This document shows, in pieces, positions 7,097-14,008 of a stretch of DNA of 20,550 nt (its first letter is position 1; every line of letters starts with the position of its first letter). The notes below the pieces were generated by a model. It was not told where the DNA came from. It was given only the letters and a program-made list of their open reading frames with translations, and did no database searches. The translations under genes and the position numbers were made by a program. Source of the stretch: SAR116 cluster bacterium (lineage in GTDB: Bacteria; Pseudomonadota; Alphaproteobacteria; Puniceispirillales; Puniceispirillaceae); assembly GCA_004213025.1 (NCBI GenBank), contig SHBC01000011.1:1-20550 (forward strand). Reading direction: 5' to 3'.

Positions 7097-7780
7097 TTAC
7101 TGGTATCGGCCGCCCGGAGCCTGGTCAAGTGGATCATCGCCGCCGGCCATATCTTCCTCGGGATCTTCATCCGGTGCATGCCCATCGCCAAGAACGCGCA
7201 GTGTGCGGCCCCATTCCTCGGCCGTTGTCAGGCGCCGGTCAATCTCCTTCATCGTCGTCGCCAGATCAGGCGTGTCATCATCCTGCCAGACCCTGGCCAC
7301 CACCAGGGCAACACCGGCAACACCACGCACCCGCGCCTCGCCCTGAAAGCCCGCCAGATCGTCACCGGCCATGCGAAGCAGCATCCGCGTCACCAGCACC
7401 AGCGAATCAAGCAGCCGCAGACCGAACGCCGGGTCGCGCCGCGCCGCTGTATCCAGCTGCGCAATCTGCCGGCGGTAGGGGGCATATACCTCGAAGCGAT
7501 GCATCAACGCCTCGATGATCTTGTCGCGCACCGGCACATCGCCGGCATCCTCAATATCGGCCAGCGTTTCCAGCACCGCCTGCCGGTCAAGCCGATGCAG
7601 CTTGTGCAGGATCAGCGCTGTGATACTGCCCGCCACCGCGCGCGCCGCTGCCGGTGCAACGCCTGCGGCGTCGGCAACATCGTCAATATGGATCGCCCGC
7701 GGGGCGTGATCGGCCAGCATCACCCAGGCCGCGTCGGACAGCCTGTCCATCATCATGGTTGGCGTTTCACTTGCTGCCAT
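7097..7780 (-). CDS. TetR-fold protein, regulator or lipid-binding, function unassigned
   Basis: The protein is 227 aa, with the start at 7780 preceded by GAGGGAG at a 7-base spacing. Residues 10-65 read like a TetR-type N-terminal helix-turn-helix: a short helix, then IHIDDVADAAGVAPAAARAV, then a helix ending LHKLHRLD. The rest is predicted helical, with LRMAGDDLAG and RVRGVAGVALVVARVWQDDDTPD before a helix DLATTMKEIDRRLTTAEEWGRTL. The last 30 residues are acidic and Gly/Pro-rich and look disordered. Similar C-terminal segments occur in alphaproteobacterial TetR-family proteins. COQ9, a ubiquinone-synthesis lipid-binding protein, has the same fold, and ubiK lies in the same strand block, so a COQ9-like role is an alternative, though I do not see COQ9-specific motifs. 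It follows proC by 87 bases. Confidence 0.6.
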   Translation of the reverse strand: MAASETPTMMMDRLSDAAWVMLADHAPRAIHIDDVADAAGVAPAAARAVAGSITALILHKLHRLDRQAVLETLADIEDAGDVPVRDKIIEALMHRFEVYAPYRRQIAQLDTAARRDPAFGLRLLDSLVLVTRMLLRMAGDDLAGFQGEARVRGVAGVALVVARVWQDDDTPDLATTMKEIDRRLTTAEEWGRTLRVLGDGHAPDEDPEEDMAGGDDPLDQAPGGRYQ

Positions 7781-7867
7781 TGGACCACTCCCTCGAAATC
7801 AGATTACCACCCGAACATGGTGCCAATCGGGAAATGGATCAAGCCGCAATCAACCCCACCGAGCCTG

Positions 7868-8683
7868 TCAGCCACCAAGTTCAACCGACCGGTCGCGCGC
7901 GGCAAGGATCGCCCGGATCATCAACTCTTCCATTCCATCATCAGCCATCAGCACGGACAGCGCCGCCGCCGTGGTCCCACCCTTGCTGGTGACATTGATG
8001 CGCAGCTGTGATGGTGGCTCGTCTGATTCATCGATCAGCGCGCCGGCGCCCGACACAGTTGCCTCGGCAAGCTGGCGCGCCAGATCGGCCGGCAAGCCAG
8101 CCTTGATGCCGGCTGCCGTCATCGTCTCGGCAAGAAGGAACACATATGCCGGCCCGGACCCCGACACCGCGGTGACGGCATCCATCAGGGATTCATCATC
8201 CAGCATCACCACTGTCCCAACCGCCGACAGCAATGTTGTCGCCAGCGACACAAGATCGGCCGGCGCATCACCGGCGAACAGCGCCGTAACCCCCTTGCCG
8301 ATGGCGGCCGGCGTGTTCGGCATCGAACGCAGCACCATCGCCTCAGCGCCGAGGCGTTCGCGGAACCAGCCTGTCGGGATGCCGGCGGCAATCGACAGGA
8401 AGGCGGTGTCGGTACCGACAAGCGCGCCGAGGCCGGCAATGGCCTCATCCATCATTTGCGGCTTTACCGCCAGCACGATCATCCGCGCGGCGCGCTCCAT
8501 CGCGGCGGCATCGGCGATGCTGGCATGCAGCCGGACATTGTCATGATCACTCGTCCAGGCGAGATGATCCATCATCGGCTCAATGATCGCGAATTCCGCG
8601 TCAAGATTGGCATCGGCAAGCCAGCCATGCAGCATCGCGCTGCCCATCTTGCCGCAGCCAATAAGCGTAATCAGAGGTTTCAT
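7868..8683 (-). CDS. proC: Pyrroline-5-carboxylate reductase
   Basis: ProC catalyses the last step of proline synthesis, the NAD(P)H-dependent reduction of 1-pyrroline-5-carboxylate. The protein is 271 aa, the usual length. The N-terminal Rossmann motif is IGCGKMGSAM (residues 8-17). MVLAVKPQMMDEA lies in the middle, RSMPNTPAAIGKG and the GSGPAYVFLL segment follow, and the C-terminal signature (SQLRINVTSKGGTTAAAL) forms the substrate and dimer region. The start is ATG at 8683; the upstream ribosome-binding sequence is weak. The YbjN-domain gene ends 27 bases upstream on the same strand, so the two are probably co-transcribed. Nothing is unusual in its sequence. Confidence 0.96.
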   Translation of the reverse strand: MKPLITLIGCGKMGSAMLHGWLADANLDAEFAIIEPMMDHLAWTSDHDNVRLHASIADAAAMERAARMIVLAVKPQMMDEAIAGLGALVGTDTAFLSIAAGIPTGWFRERLGAEAMVLRSMPNTPAAIGKGVTALFAGDAPADLVSLATTLLSAVGTVVMLDDESLMDAVTAVSGSGPAYVFLLAETMTAAGIKAGLPADLARQLAEATVSGAGALIDESDEPPSQLRINVTSKGGTTAAALSVLMADDGMEELMIRAILAARDRSVELGG

Positions 8684-8710
8684 TTGACGTCAGGACACGG
8701 CGCCGGCGCG

Positions 8711-9214
8711 CTATGCCTCCCCTTCGGTGACCATCATCACGGCCGTGGCGGCGTCATCTGCCGAAAGCGCGCCGCTGACCACCTGGTAGATGGCCGGATA
8801 TACCTGCTCGCACTCGCCAAGCATGATGTCGACAACATCTTCCACCTGTTCAGGCGTCGCCCCGCCAGCACCCCGAAGCGCCAGCGTGTGCCGCAACTCC
8901 AGCTCACAGGTTGCCATGTCGAGTGCCAGATGGCCAATGAAAAGCTGCTGGTTCAGAAGCGCCGCCAGCAACGCCAGCTCGCCAACCTGATCACGATCAG
9001 CCTTCACATCGATACGGCAGATGACCTGCAGCGCCTCGTCACTGTCCTGCCAGGAGACCGCCAGCTGATACTGGCTCCACTGCCCCGGAATTTCCGCCAG
9101 CAGCGCGTTATGCTCCTGCTGGCACAGCAGCCAGTCATGGCGCACGACAAACCGCGACACGAGATCGATCGGGTGGGCAAGCGTCAGGTCGATGGAAGCT
9201 TGGGTCGGTGCCAT
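8711..9214 (-). CDS. YbjN-domain protein
   Basis: The protein is 167 aa from the ATG at 9214. It has the alphaproteobacterial YbjN-domain pattern: an opening HPIDLVSRFVVRHDW, then EIPGQWSQYQLAVSW, a middle LLAALLNQQLFIGHLALD, RHTLALRGAGGATPEQVEDVVDI, and a C-terminal ECEQVYPAIYQVVSGALSADDA helix. This family has a type III secretion chaperone-like fold. No enzymatic activity is established and its role in this group is unknown. The frame remains open well upstream. The ATG at 9214 was chosen because the family begins close to this point; the nearest Shine-Dalgarno-like GAGGA is about 10 bases away, so an upstream start such as the one near 9302 is possible. It lies directly before proC, as is common in alphaproteobacteria. 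Confidence 0.82.
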   Translation of the reverse strand: MAPTQASIDLTLAHPIDLVSRFVVRHDWLLCQQEHNALLAEIPGQWSQYQLAVSWQDSDEALQVICRIDVKADRDQVGELALLAALLNQQLFIGHLALDMATCELELRHTLALRGAGGATPEQVEDVVDIMLGECEQVYPAIYQVVSGALSADDAATAVMMVTEGEA

Positions 9215-9287
9215 GGGGCGGGCATCCTCGGCAGATGGGTACCCGCTGAAAATGCCGTATCCCGCCTGGGCTTTCAACACAATATTT

Positions 9288-9313
9288 TGTGGTTTCCACA
9301 TGGCCAAACCACA
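9288..9313. repeat. 8-bp hairpin in the AT-rich ubiK/ybjN gap
   Basis: TGTGGTTT at 9288-9295 and AAACCACA at 9306-9313 are perfect inverted arms around ten bases. The flanks hold further GTGG/CCAC dyads: CACAA/TTGTG at 9278-9291, GTGG-TTT-CCAC at 9289-9299 and ATCCAC-TT-GTGGAT at 9313-9326. The cluster sits 75-115 bases upstream of the YbjN gene start, where its promoter should be, so protein binding sites are more likely than a terminator. No poly-U run follows on either strand. Confidence 0.4.
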
Positions 9314-9319
9314 TCCACT

Positions 9320-9328
9320 TGTGGATAA
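9320..9328 (-). promoter_or_regulatory. Consensus DnaA box
   Basis: On the minus strand this reads TTATCCACA, a full match to the classical DnaA box. A 7-of-9 match (GTTTCCACA) lies at 9292-9300. It is in the AT-rich gap between ubiK and the YbjN gene and overlaps the palindrome at 9313-9326. A chance match in 20 kb is not rare, so a function in replication or DnaA-dependent transcription is only a possibility. Confidence 0.35.
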
Positions 9329-9434
9329 ATCAGGGAAATGGCACATAAACAACGGCTTCACGGGCGATGTTCGCCAGTCACGCAAAGCCGGATAAAATAA
9401 CGAATTTAATGAGAGTGGGTCACCGCTTCCCGAT

Positions 9435-9740
9435 TCAGGATTTTTTTGCTGCCTTCGCACGGGTGCCAGCCGATTTTGCGGCCTTTTTCGCAGCTTTCTT
9501 CGGGCTGGAGGCCTGCTCGGCCAGCCGCGATTCGAGGGCGGCGAGCCGGGCCGCCACAGCATCATGGCGGGTGCGAAGGGCGTCGAACTCCTCACGCGTC
9601 ACCAGACCGCGCGCATTCAGGCTGCGCTCGGTCCGCTGTTTCACGATATTGTCGACCTCCTCGCGAATGCCGCCAAGGGCCGAGGCGGCACCATTGGCCA
9701 TCTGCGCCATATCGGAGATTAATCGTGATCGGCCTCGCAT
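9435..9740 (-). CDS. ubiK: Ubiquinone biosynthesis accessory factor UbiK (BMFP family)
   Basis: The protein is 101 aa. The N-terminal half (SRLISDMAQMANGAASALGG, then IREEVDNIVKQRTERSL) and the LVTREEFDALRTRHD segment match the BMFP/UbiK family. The segment from about residue 47 to 77 is a predicted coiled coil used for trimerisation. UbiK helps aerobic ubiquinone synthesis in proteobacteria, probably by linking Ubi enzymes to membrane lipid. The C-terminal tail (about 78-101) is rich in Lys and Ala, similar to a short histone-H1-like tail, and could contact membrane or nucleic acid. The start at 9740 has GGGAG 6 bases upstream and gives the expected N terminus; later Met codons at residues 11 and 14 would cut it. 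It diverges from lgt, and 220 bases separate it from the YbjN gene. Confidence 0.85.
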   Translation of the reverse strand: MRGRSRLISDMAQMANGAASALGGIREEVDNIVKQRTERSLNARGLVTREEFDALRTRHDAVAARLAALESRLAEQASSPKKAAKKAAKSAGTRAKAAKKS

Positions 9741-9763
9741 GGGTCACTCCCGCAATATTACTG

Positions 9764-9778
9764 TCAGATCTGATCTGA
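9764..9778. promoter_or_regulatory. 15-bp palindrome between divergent ubiK and lgt (candidate operator)
   Basis: TCAGATC and GATCTGA are perfect 7-bp arms around a single T, and TCAGATCTGA (9764-9773) is itself a 10-bp palindrome. The site is 24 bases upstream of the ubiK start codon, next to a TAATAT (minus strand, 9755-9760) that could be a -10 element. A dimeric regulator could bind here. The regulator is not identifiable. Confidence 0.4.
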
Positions 9779-9893
9779 ATTCCATAACTGATGTATGGTG
9801 TCCTGATGCTGTTTCCAATACCACGCCGGCACCGAATGCGATACTGTGCGTTGCGCAGTCCCGACCTGCAGACATTCTGTGAGGCCTGACCCA

Positions 9894-10703
9894 ATGAATG
9901 GCGGCATTATCCTTCCCGAATTCGATCCCTTCCTGGTCAATTTTGGCGGGTTTGGCATCCGCTGGTACGCGCTTGCCTATATCGTTGGCCTTCTTGGCGG
10001 CTATTGGATCCTGCGTCGCGAGGCACGCCAGCAGCGCACCGCCCCTATGCCGTCCCCGATGTCGCCCCCGATGTCGGTCGAGGCCGTCGATTCGCTCTTG
10101 AACCATGTCCTGCTTGGCGTGATCCTCGGTGGCAGGTTTGGTTATGTGATGTTTTACAATCCGGCGTTTTTTCTGGCCAACCCGGTGGAGATCATCAAGG
10201 TCTGGCAGGGCGGCATGTCCTTTCATGGCGGGCTTCTCGGCGTGACGATCGCGATGTGGCTGTTCGCCAGACGATGGCAAATTCCGGTTCTGGCCGTCAG
10301 CGACCGTGTCGCCATGGTGCTGCCGATCGGCCTGTTCCTCGGGCGGCTGTCGAATTTCATCAATGCCGAGCTTTATGGCCGGGTGACCGATCTTCCCTGG
10401 GGCATGGTCTTCCCGCACAGCGACGGGATGCCGCGTCATCCAAGCCAACTATATGAGGCCGGTCTTGAAGGGCTGGCGCTTGGCATGGTGATGTTTGTTG
10501 GCTGGCGTCGCGGCTGGCTTCACCGCACCGGCACCATGACGGCCATTCTTCTGCTCGGATACGGGCTTGCCAGATTTATCATCGAATATGTCCGCGAGCC
10601 TGACGCGCATCTGGGGCTGGTGCTTGGTCTGGTGACAATGGGCCAGATCCTGTGCCTGCCGATGCTGGCGGCGGGCGGCTGGATCCTGTGGCGGCGCGCC
10701 TGA
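9894..10703 (+). CDS. lgt: Prolipoprotein diacylglyceryl transferase
   Basis: Lgt is the inner-membrane enzyme that transfers diacylglycerol from phosphatidylglycerol to the lipobox cysteine of prolipoproteins. The protein is 269 aa from the ATG at 9894, with GAGG 9 bases upstream. The frame is open 16 codons further, but that stretch is not Lgt-like. Several membrane helices and the family motifs are visible: GGRFGYVMFYN (79-89), GGMSFHGGLLGV (106-117) with H111 matching E. coli H103, LGRLSNFINAELYGR (149-163) with R151 matching the essential R143, and HPSQLYEAGLEG (182-193). Residues 51-62 hold a small PMPS/PMSP/PMSV repeat in the loop after the first helices, where other members vary. The stop overlaps the next gene's ATG by one base (TGATG). 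Confidence 0.96.
   Translation: MNGGIILPEFDPFLVNFGGFGIRWYALAYIVGLLGGYWILRREARQQRTAPMPSPMSPPMSVEAVDSLLNHVLLGVILGGRFGYVMFYNPAFFLANPVEIIKVWQGGMSFHGGLLGVTIAMWLFARRWQIPVLAVSDRVAMVLPIGLFLGRLSNFINAELYGRVTDLPWGMVFPHSDGMPRHPSQLYEAGLEGLALGMVMFVGWRRGWLHRTGTMTAILLLGYGLARFIIEYVREPDAHLGLVLGLVTMGQILCLPMLAAGGWILWRRA
10044..10079 (+). repeat. Three imperfect 12-bp in-frame repeats in lgt
   Basis: Three consecutive 12-base units (CCTATGCCGTCC, CCGATGTCGCCC, CCGATGTCGGTC) encode PMPS, PMSP and PMSV. They lie in a variable loop of Lgt, so copy-number change would keep the frame and be tolerated. Confidence 0.6.
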
Positions 10704-11881
10704 TGCCAGCACCCAAACCTGCCAGCCTTGCCGATGTGCTGCGCCGTCATATCACCGAAAACGGCCCGATTGGCGTTGATGATTATATGGAGATGTGTCT
10801 TGGTGGTGCGGGGTTCGGCCCCGGGACGGAAGGCTATTACCACAGCCGTGACCCGCTTGGTGCGGGTGGCGACTTCACCACCGCGCCGGAGATTTCCGGC
10901 CTGTTCGGCGAGATGTGCGGGCTGTATCTGGCGCATATGTATGAGATTGCCAACGCCTCCAACAACGCCCCTGACACCGGCCCTGACACCGGCCCTGACA
11001 CCGGCCCTGACACCGGTCCAGCCGATAGCATGGTGATCGAGCTTGGCCCTGGCCGCGGCACGCTGATGCGCGACATGCGGGGTGTCTGGGCGCGGTTGAT
11101 GCCGGGTCTTGCCGAGGCACCGCTGCATCTTGTCGAGACCAGCCCGTCGCTGCGCCGCGCGCAGGATGCGATACTTGGCACTGAGGCGGTGACAGGATGG
11201 CATGATGATGTCGAAACGGCGCTGGCCGCCAGTGACGGTCCGCTGTTCGGAATCGCCAACGAATTTTTCGACGCTCTTCCCGCCGCGCAGCTTGTCTTTG
11301 AAGATGGCGCCTGGCACCGCCGGATGGTCGGGCTGCGCGATGATCATCTCGGCTTCGTAACCGGTGCGGTGGCGGACAATCTTGATCCGGAGCTGCCGCA
11401 GGCGCCCACAGATGGCATGGTGGCCGAGCTGTGCCCGCAGGCATCGCATATTGTATCCCAGCTTGGCAGGGCGCTGGCGCGCCGCGGCGGCGCCGTGCTG
11501 ATTGTCGATTATGGGCGGCAGGGCAATCCCGGCCACAGCCTGCAGGCGGTGGCTGATCATCGCCCGGTTGATCTGTTCGCCGCACCGGGTGACAGCGATA
11601 TCTCGCACTGGGTCGATTTTGCGGCGCTCGGCAGGGCGGCAAACGAGGCCGGCGCGCGCCTCCTTGGACCGGTGCCGCAAGGCCGGTTCCTGATGCGCAT
11701 CGGGCTGGCCGCACGCGCCGAACAGGCGGCCCAGCATGCCGCACCGGAGGAACGTCGCGCCCTGCTGGCGGCCATTGACAGGCTGACAAGCCCGGCCCAG
11801 ATGGGTGAGGTATTCAAGGCGGCGTTGCTGTTGCCCCCCGGAACGGGAATACCGCCAGGCTTTGAAAGTGACGAGGCGTGA
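10703..11881 (+). CDS. SAM-dependent methyltransferase, MidA/NDUFAF7 family
   Basis: The protein is 392 aa, starting at the ATG that overlaps the lgt stop. It carries the family motifs: GPIGVDDYMEMCL (residues 21-33), GYYHSRDPLGAGGDFTTAPEIS (44-65), FGEMCGLYLA, the SAM-binding VIELGPGRGTLMRDM (111-125), IANEFFDALPA (184-194) and GGAVLIVDYGRQG (262-274). The mitochondrial member NDUFAF7 (MidA) methylates an arginine of the complex I 49-kDa subunit and is needed for complex I assembly. The bacterial substrate is presumed similar but is not proven. Residues 90-105 are four perfect PDTG repeats placed just before the SAM motif, where relatives have a short linker. The reading frame is otherwise intact. 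pgeF begins 1 base after the stop. Confidence 0.93.
   Translation: MPAPKPASLADVLRRHITENGPIGVDDYMEMCLGGAGFGPGTEGYYHSRDPLGAGGDFTTAPEISGLFGEMCGLYLAHMYEIANASNNAPDTGPDTGPDTGPDTGPADSMVIELGPGRGTLMRDMRGVWARLMPGLAEAPLHLVETSPSLRRAQDAILGTEAVTGWHDDVETALAASDGPLFGIANEFFDALPAAQLVFEDGAWHRRMVGLRDDHLGFVTGAVADNLDPELPQAPTDGMVAELCPQASHIVSQLGRALARRGGAVLIVDYGRQGNPGHSLQAVADHRPVDLFAAPGDSDISHWVDFAALGRAANEAGARLLGPVPQGRFLMRIGLAARAEQAAQHAAPEERRALLAAIDRLTSPAQMGEVFKAALLLPPGTGIPPGFESDEA
10970..11017 (+). repeat. Four 12-bp tandem repeats encoding (PDTG)4
   Basis: The unit CCTGACACCGGC occurs four times head to tail, with a single change in the last base of the fourth copy. The unit is a multiple of three and in frame with the methyltransferase, giving PDTGPDTGPDTGPDTG. 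Near-identity at the DNA level points to recent expansion by slippage. Confidence 0.95.
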
Positions 11882-11882
11882 G

Positions 11883-12722
11883 ATGACAGGTTTCAGGATT
11901 GCCGGCGCCCCTGCCCCCTATCTGCATCACGAGGCCACTGCCGCGCGGGCGCCACACGGGTTTTTCGGCGCCGCAGGCGGCGTCAGCACCGGCCTCCATG
12001 CCAGCCTCAATTGTGGATATGGCTCACAGGATGACCCTGCCCTTGTGGCGCAAAATCGCGGCCGCGTCGCCGCCGCGATGGAACTGCCGGCGGACCGGCT
12101 GGCAGCGGTCTATCAGGTTCACGGCACAGACGTCGTGATGGCAGTGGAAGGCGCCGCCGAAGATCGCAGCCAGCTCGTGCGCGCGGACGGGCTGGTCACC
12201 ACACAGCGCGGGCTGGGTCTGACGATCCTCACCGCCGACTGTCTGCCACTTCTGCTGGTCGATGATGGTGGAGATGTCATTGGCGCCTGTCATGCCGGCT
12301 GGCGCGGCGCCGCGGCCGGCATCGTCGGCACCACCGTGGACGCCATGCGCGCCGCCGGGGCGGGCCCGATCACGGCGCTGATTGGCCCGACGATCCGGCA
12401 GCAGAGCTATCAGGTCGGCGCAGAGATGCGGGATGAGGTTCTGGCGCAGGTGGCACCGGAAATCCGCGACGGTGCCGCGACATGCTTCATCGACGATGCC
12501 CCCGGCAAGCTGCGCTTTGATCTTGCCTTGCTTGTCAGGCTGCAGCTTTACCAGGCCGGGATTGATCAGCTTCATGATTGCGGGGTCGACACCTATGTCG
12601 GCAATCGGACAGATGATCCCGATTCTCTGGATTATTTTTCGCACAGGCGCGCAACGCACGCGGCAGACCCGGATTGCGGACGTCAGATTGCCGTGATTTC
12701 GCGTCCCCTGGCAGACGCGTGA
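11883..12722 (+). CDS. pgeF: Peptidoglycan editing factor PgeF (YfiH/LACC1 family)
   Basis: The protein is 279 aa from the ATG at 11883, with GAGG about 6 bases upstream and the previous stop one base away. Family hallmarks are [13 protein letters not shown] (residues 25-37), [13 protein letters not shown] (73-85), [23 protein letters not shown] (101-123), [14 protein letters not shown] (134-147), [13 protein letters not shown] and [10 protein letters not shown]80, C120 and H137 are the expected metal ligands. YfiH-like proteins act on nucleosides in vitro. In E. coli PgeF is reported to prevent build-up of wrongly made muropeptides with L-Ser in place of L-Ala. Older annotation calls the family multicopper or polyphenol oxidase, which is probably misleading. 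It follows the methyltransferase gene and continues the lgt transcription unit. Confidence 0.94.
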   Translation: MTGFRIAGAPAPYLHHEATAARAPHGFFGAAGGVSTGLHASLNCGYGSQDDPALVAQNRGRVAAAMELPADRLAAVYQVHGTDVVMAVEGAAEDRSQLVRADGLVTTQRGLGLTILTADCLPLLLVDDGGDVIGACHAGWRGAAAGIVGTTVDAMRAAGAGPITALIGPTIRQQSYQVGAEMRDEVLAQVAPEIRDGAATCFIDDAPGKLRFDLALLVRLQLYQAGIDQLHDCGVDTYVGNRTDDPDSLDYFSHRRATHAADPDCGRQIAVISRPLADA

Positions 12723-12748
12723 CCCCATTCAGGAACGAGGCGAAGACA

Positions 12749-12817
12749 ATGCCACATCTCTATATTTTCCTTGGGCTTCTGGTGGTTGGCATGCTGGCCA
12801 GCTGCTTCATGGGCTGA
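12749..12817 (+). CDS. Possible 22-residue lipopeptide micro-ORF
   Basis: A 22-codon ORF starts with ATG at 12749, with GAGG 8 bases upstream (12737-12740) inside AGGAACGAGG. The peptide has a hydrophobic core, [11 protein letters not shown], followed by L-A-S-C, a good lipobox, and then only Phe-Met-Gly before the stop. If processed, the mature product would be a four-residue lipopeptide; if not, it is a single-helix membrane micropeptide. There is no Arg or Lys in the N-region, which weakens the lipoprotein reading. It lies 26 bases after pgeF on the same strand and downstream of lgt. Translation is unproven and chance occurrence is possible. Confidence 0.4.
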   Translation: MPHLYIFLGLLVVGMLASCFMG

Positions 12818-12870
12818 CACCCAGCAACCATGAAAAGTTACGAAACCATTACAAAATCCCTGTTAAGTTC

Positions 12871-12899
12871 TTGCCCGTCCGCCGAGGCATTGGTATCTA
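12871..12899 (+). promoter_or_regulatory. Candidate sigma-70-type promoter for prs
   Basis: TTGCCC (12871-12876) and TATCTA (12894-12899) are 17 bases apart, about 60 bases before the prs start. The -35 matches 4 of 6 positions and the -10 only 3 of 6. It lies in the 143-bp gap after the micro-ORF, where a prs promoter is expected. The support is weak. Confidence 0.3.
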
Positions 12900-12960
12900 C
12901 AGGCGACGGTTCGCGAGGATGGCAACGGCCACCTTTGGCACCCTATCCAGTAGGTCATTG

Positions 12961-13890
12961 ATGAAAATCCTTTCCTGCAATAGTAATCGCCCGCTCGCCG
13001 AAGCGATTGCCGCTTATCTAGATGTTCCCTTGACCAAAGCGGATGTCCGCCGCTTCGCCGATATGGAGGTTTTCGTCGAGATCGGCGAGAACGTCCGCGG
13101 CGAGGATGTCTTTGTCATCCAGTCGACCTGCTTTCCGGCAAATGACAATGTCATGGAATTGCTGGTCGCGCTCGACGCGCTGCGCCGCGGTTCGGCGCGC
13201 CGTGTGACGGCGGTGCTTCCCTATTACGGTTATGCCAGGCAGGATCGCAAATCCGGTCCACGCACACCGATCTCGGCAAAGCTTCTTGCCAACCTGATCA
13301 CCTCGGCCGGCGCCGACCGGGTGCTGACCATCGACCTTCACGCTGGTCAGATTCAGGGTTTCTTCGACATTCCGACGGACAATCTGTTCGCCGCGCCGGT
13401 GTTCATCGAGGACATCCGTTCGCGCTATGACAATGGCCAGGTGATGATCGTCTCGCCCGATGTCGGCGGTGTCGTGCGCGCGCGGTCACTTGCCAGCCGT
13501 CTGGACGCCGACCTTGCCATCATCGACAAGCGCCGCCCGAAGGCAGGCGTGTCCGAGGTCATGAACATCATCGGTGATGTGAAGGACCGGCACTGCATCA
13601 TGGTCGATGACATCGTCGATTCCGGCGGCACCCTGTGCAATGCCGCCGCCGCGCTGATCGATTCCGGCGCGCTCAGCGTTGATGCCTATGTAACGCACGG
13701 CGTGCTGTCGGGCGGTGCTGTCAGCCGCGTTGCCGCCTCGCCTCTCAACTCGCTGGTGACGACCGATTCGATCCCGGCAACCGAGGCTGTGAGGGTGGCC
13801 CGCAACGTGCGTCACCTGTCGGTGGCACCGCTGCTTGGCGAGGCCATCCAGCGGATCAATGAAGAACGGTCGGTATCAACACTGTTCTGA
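12961..13890 (+). CDS. prs: Ribose-phosphate pyrophosphokinase
   Basis: Prs makes PRPP from ribose-5-phosphate and ATP and feeds purine, pyrimidine, NAD, histidine and tryptophan synthesis. The protein is 309 aa, close to the usual 310-320, from the ATG at 12961. The frame is open to 12871, but the usual N terminus ([17 protein letters not shown]) begins here. Visible motifs are YGYARQDRK (residues 89-97), [22 protein letters not shown] (121-142) with the metal-binding H127, [12 protein letters not shown] (164-175), the catalytic loop IDKRRP (188-193) and the PRPP-binding loop [15 protein letters not shown] (215-229). It is a cytosolic oligomer. It stands between the pgeF unit and rplY, and it appears to have its own promoter region. 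Confidence 0.97.
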   Translation: MKILSCNSNRPLAEAIAAYLDVPLTKADVRRFADMEVFVEIGENVRGEDVFVIQSTCFPANDNVMELLVALDALRRGSARRVTAVLPYYGYARQDRKSGPRTPISAKLLANLITSAGADRVLTIDLHAGQIQGFFDIPTDNLFAAPVFIEDIRSRYDNGQVMIVSPDVGGVVRARSLASRLDADLAIIDKRRPKAGVSEVMNIIGDVKDRHCIMVDDIVDSGGTLCNAAAALIDSGALSVDAYVTHGVLSGGAVSRVAASPLNSLVTTDSIPATEAVRVARNVRHLSVAPLLGEAIQRINEERSVSTLF

Positions 13891-13922
13891 TCCAGTGGCC
13901 GCCGCAAACCCCCGCTTTTCGC

Positions 13923-13951
13923 TTGAGTTTTAGGCCCCATGGGCCTATACC
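13923..13951 (+). promoter_or_regulatory. Promoter for rplY
   Basis: TTGAGT (13923-13928) and TATACC (13946-13951) are separated by 17 bases, 4 of 6 matches each. The spacer holds the palindrome CCCATGGG (13936-13943). The site is 57 bases before the rplY start, in the 118-bp gap after prs. Downstream, GCGC-TGCT-GCGC (13954-13965) could fold in the leader. Confidence 0.5.
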
Positions 13952-14008
13952 ACGCGCTGCTGCGCACCCCTGGAGGCGTGGCGCATTGTAGAGCAAGGAG
14001 CAAGTACA

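Noticed and set aside
8456..9328. 290-codon open frame on the + strand
   Set aside because: It is antisense to proC and the YbjN gene and is His/Arg/Gln-rich with no recognisable fold.
9361..9378. Terminator for ubiK at GGCGA-TGT-TCGCC
   Set aside because: The 5-bp stem is too short and is not followed by a U-run on the minus strand.
9280..9420. Chromosomal origin of replication
   Set aside because: There is only one perfect DnaA box and one near match, and no dnaA, parAB, gidA or hemE-type origin neighbours in the window. The region is kept as a DnaA-box observation only.
10970..11017. Short direct repeats as a possible CRISPR
   Set aside because: The units are contiguous 12-mers with no spacers and lie in frame inside a conserved gene.
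10520..11737. 405-codon open frame on the - strand
   Set aside because: It is a mirror of lgt and the methyltransferase, both with clear family motifs on the + strand, and it reads through the 12-bp repeat as low-complexity sequence.
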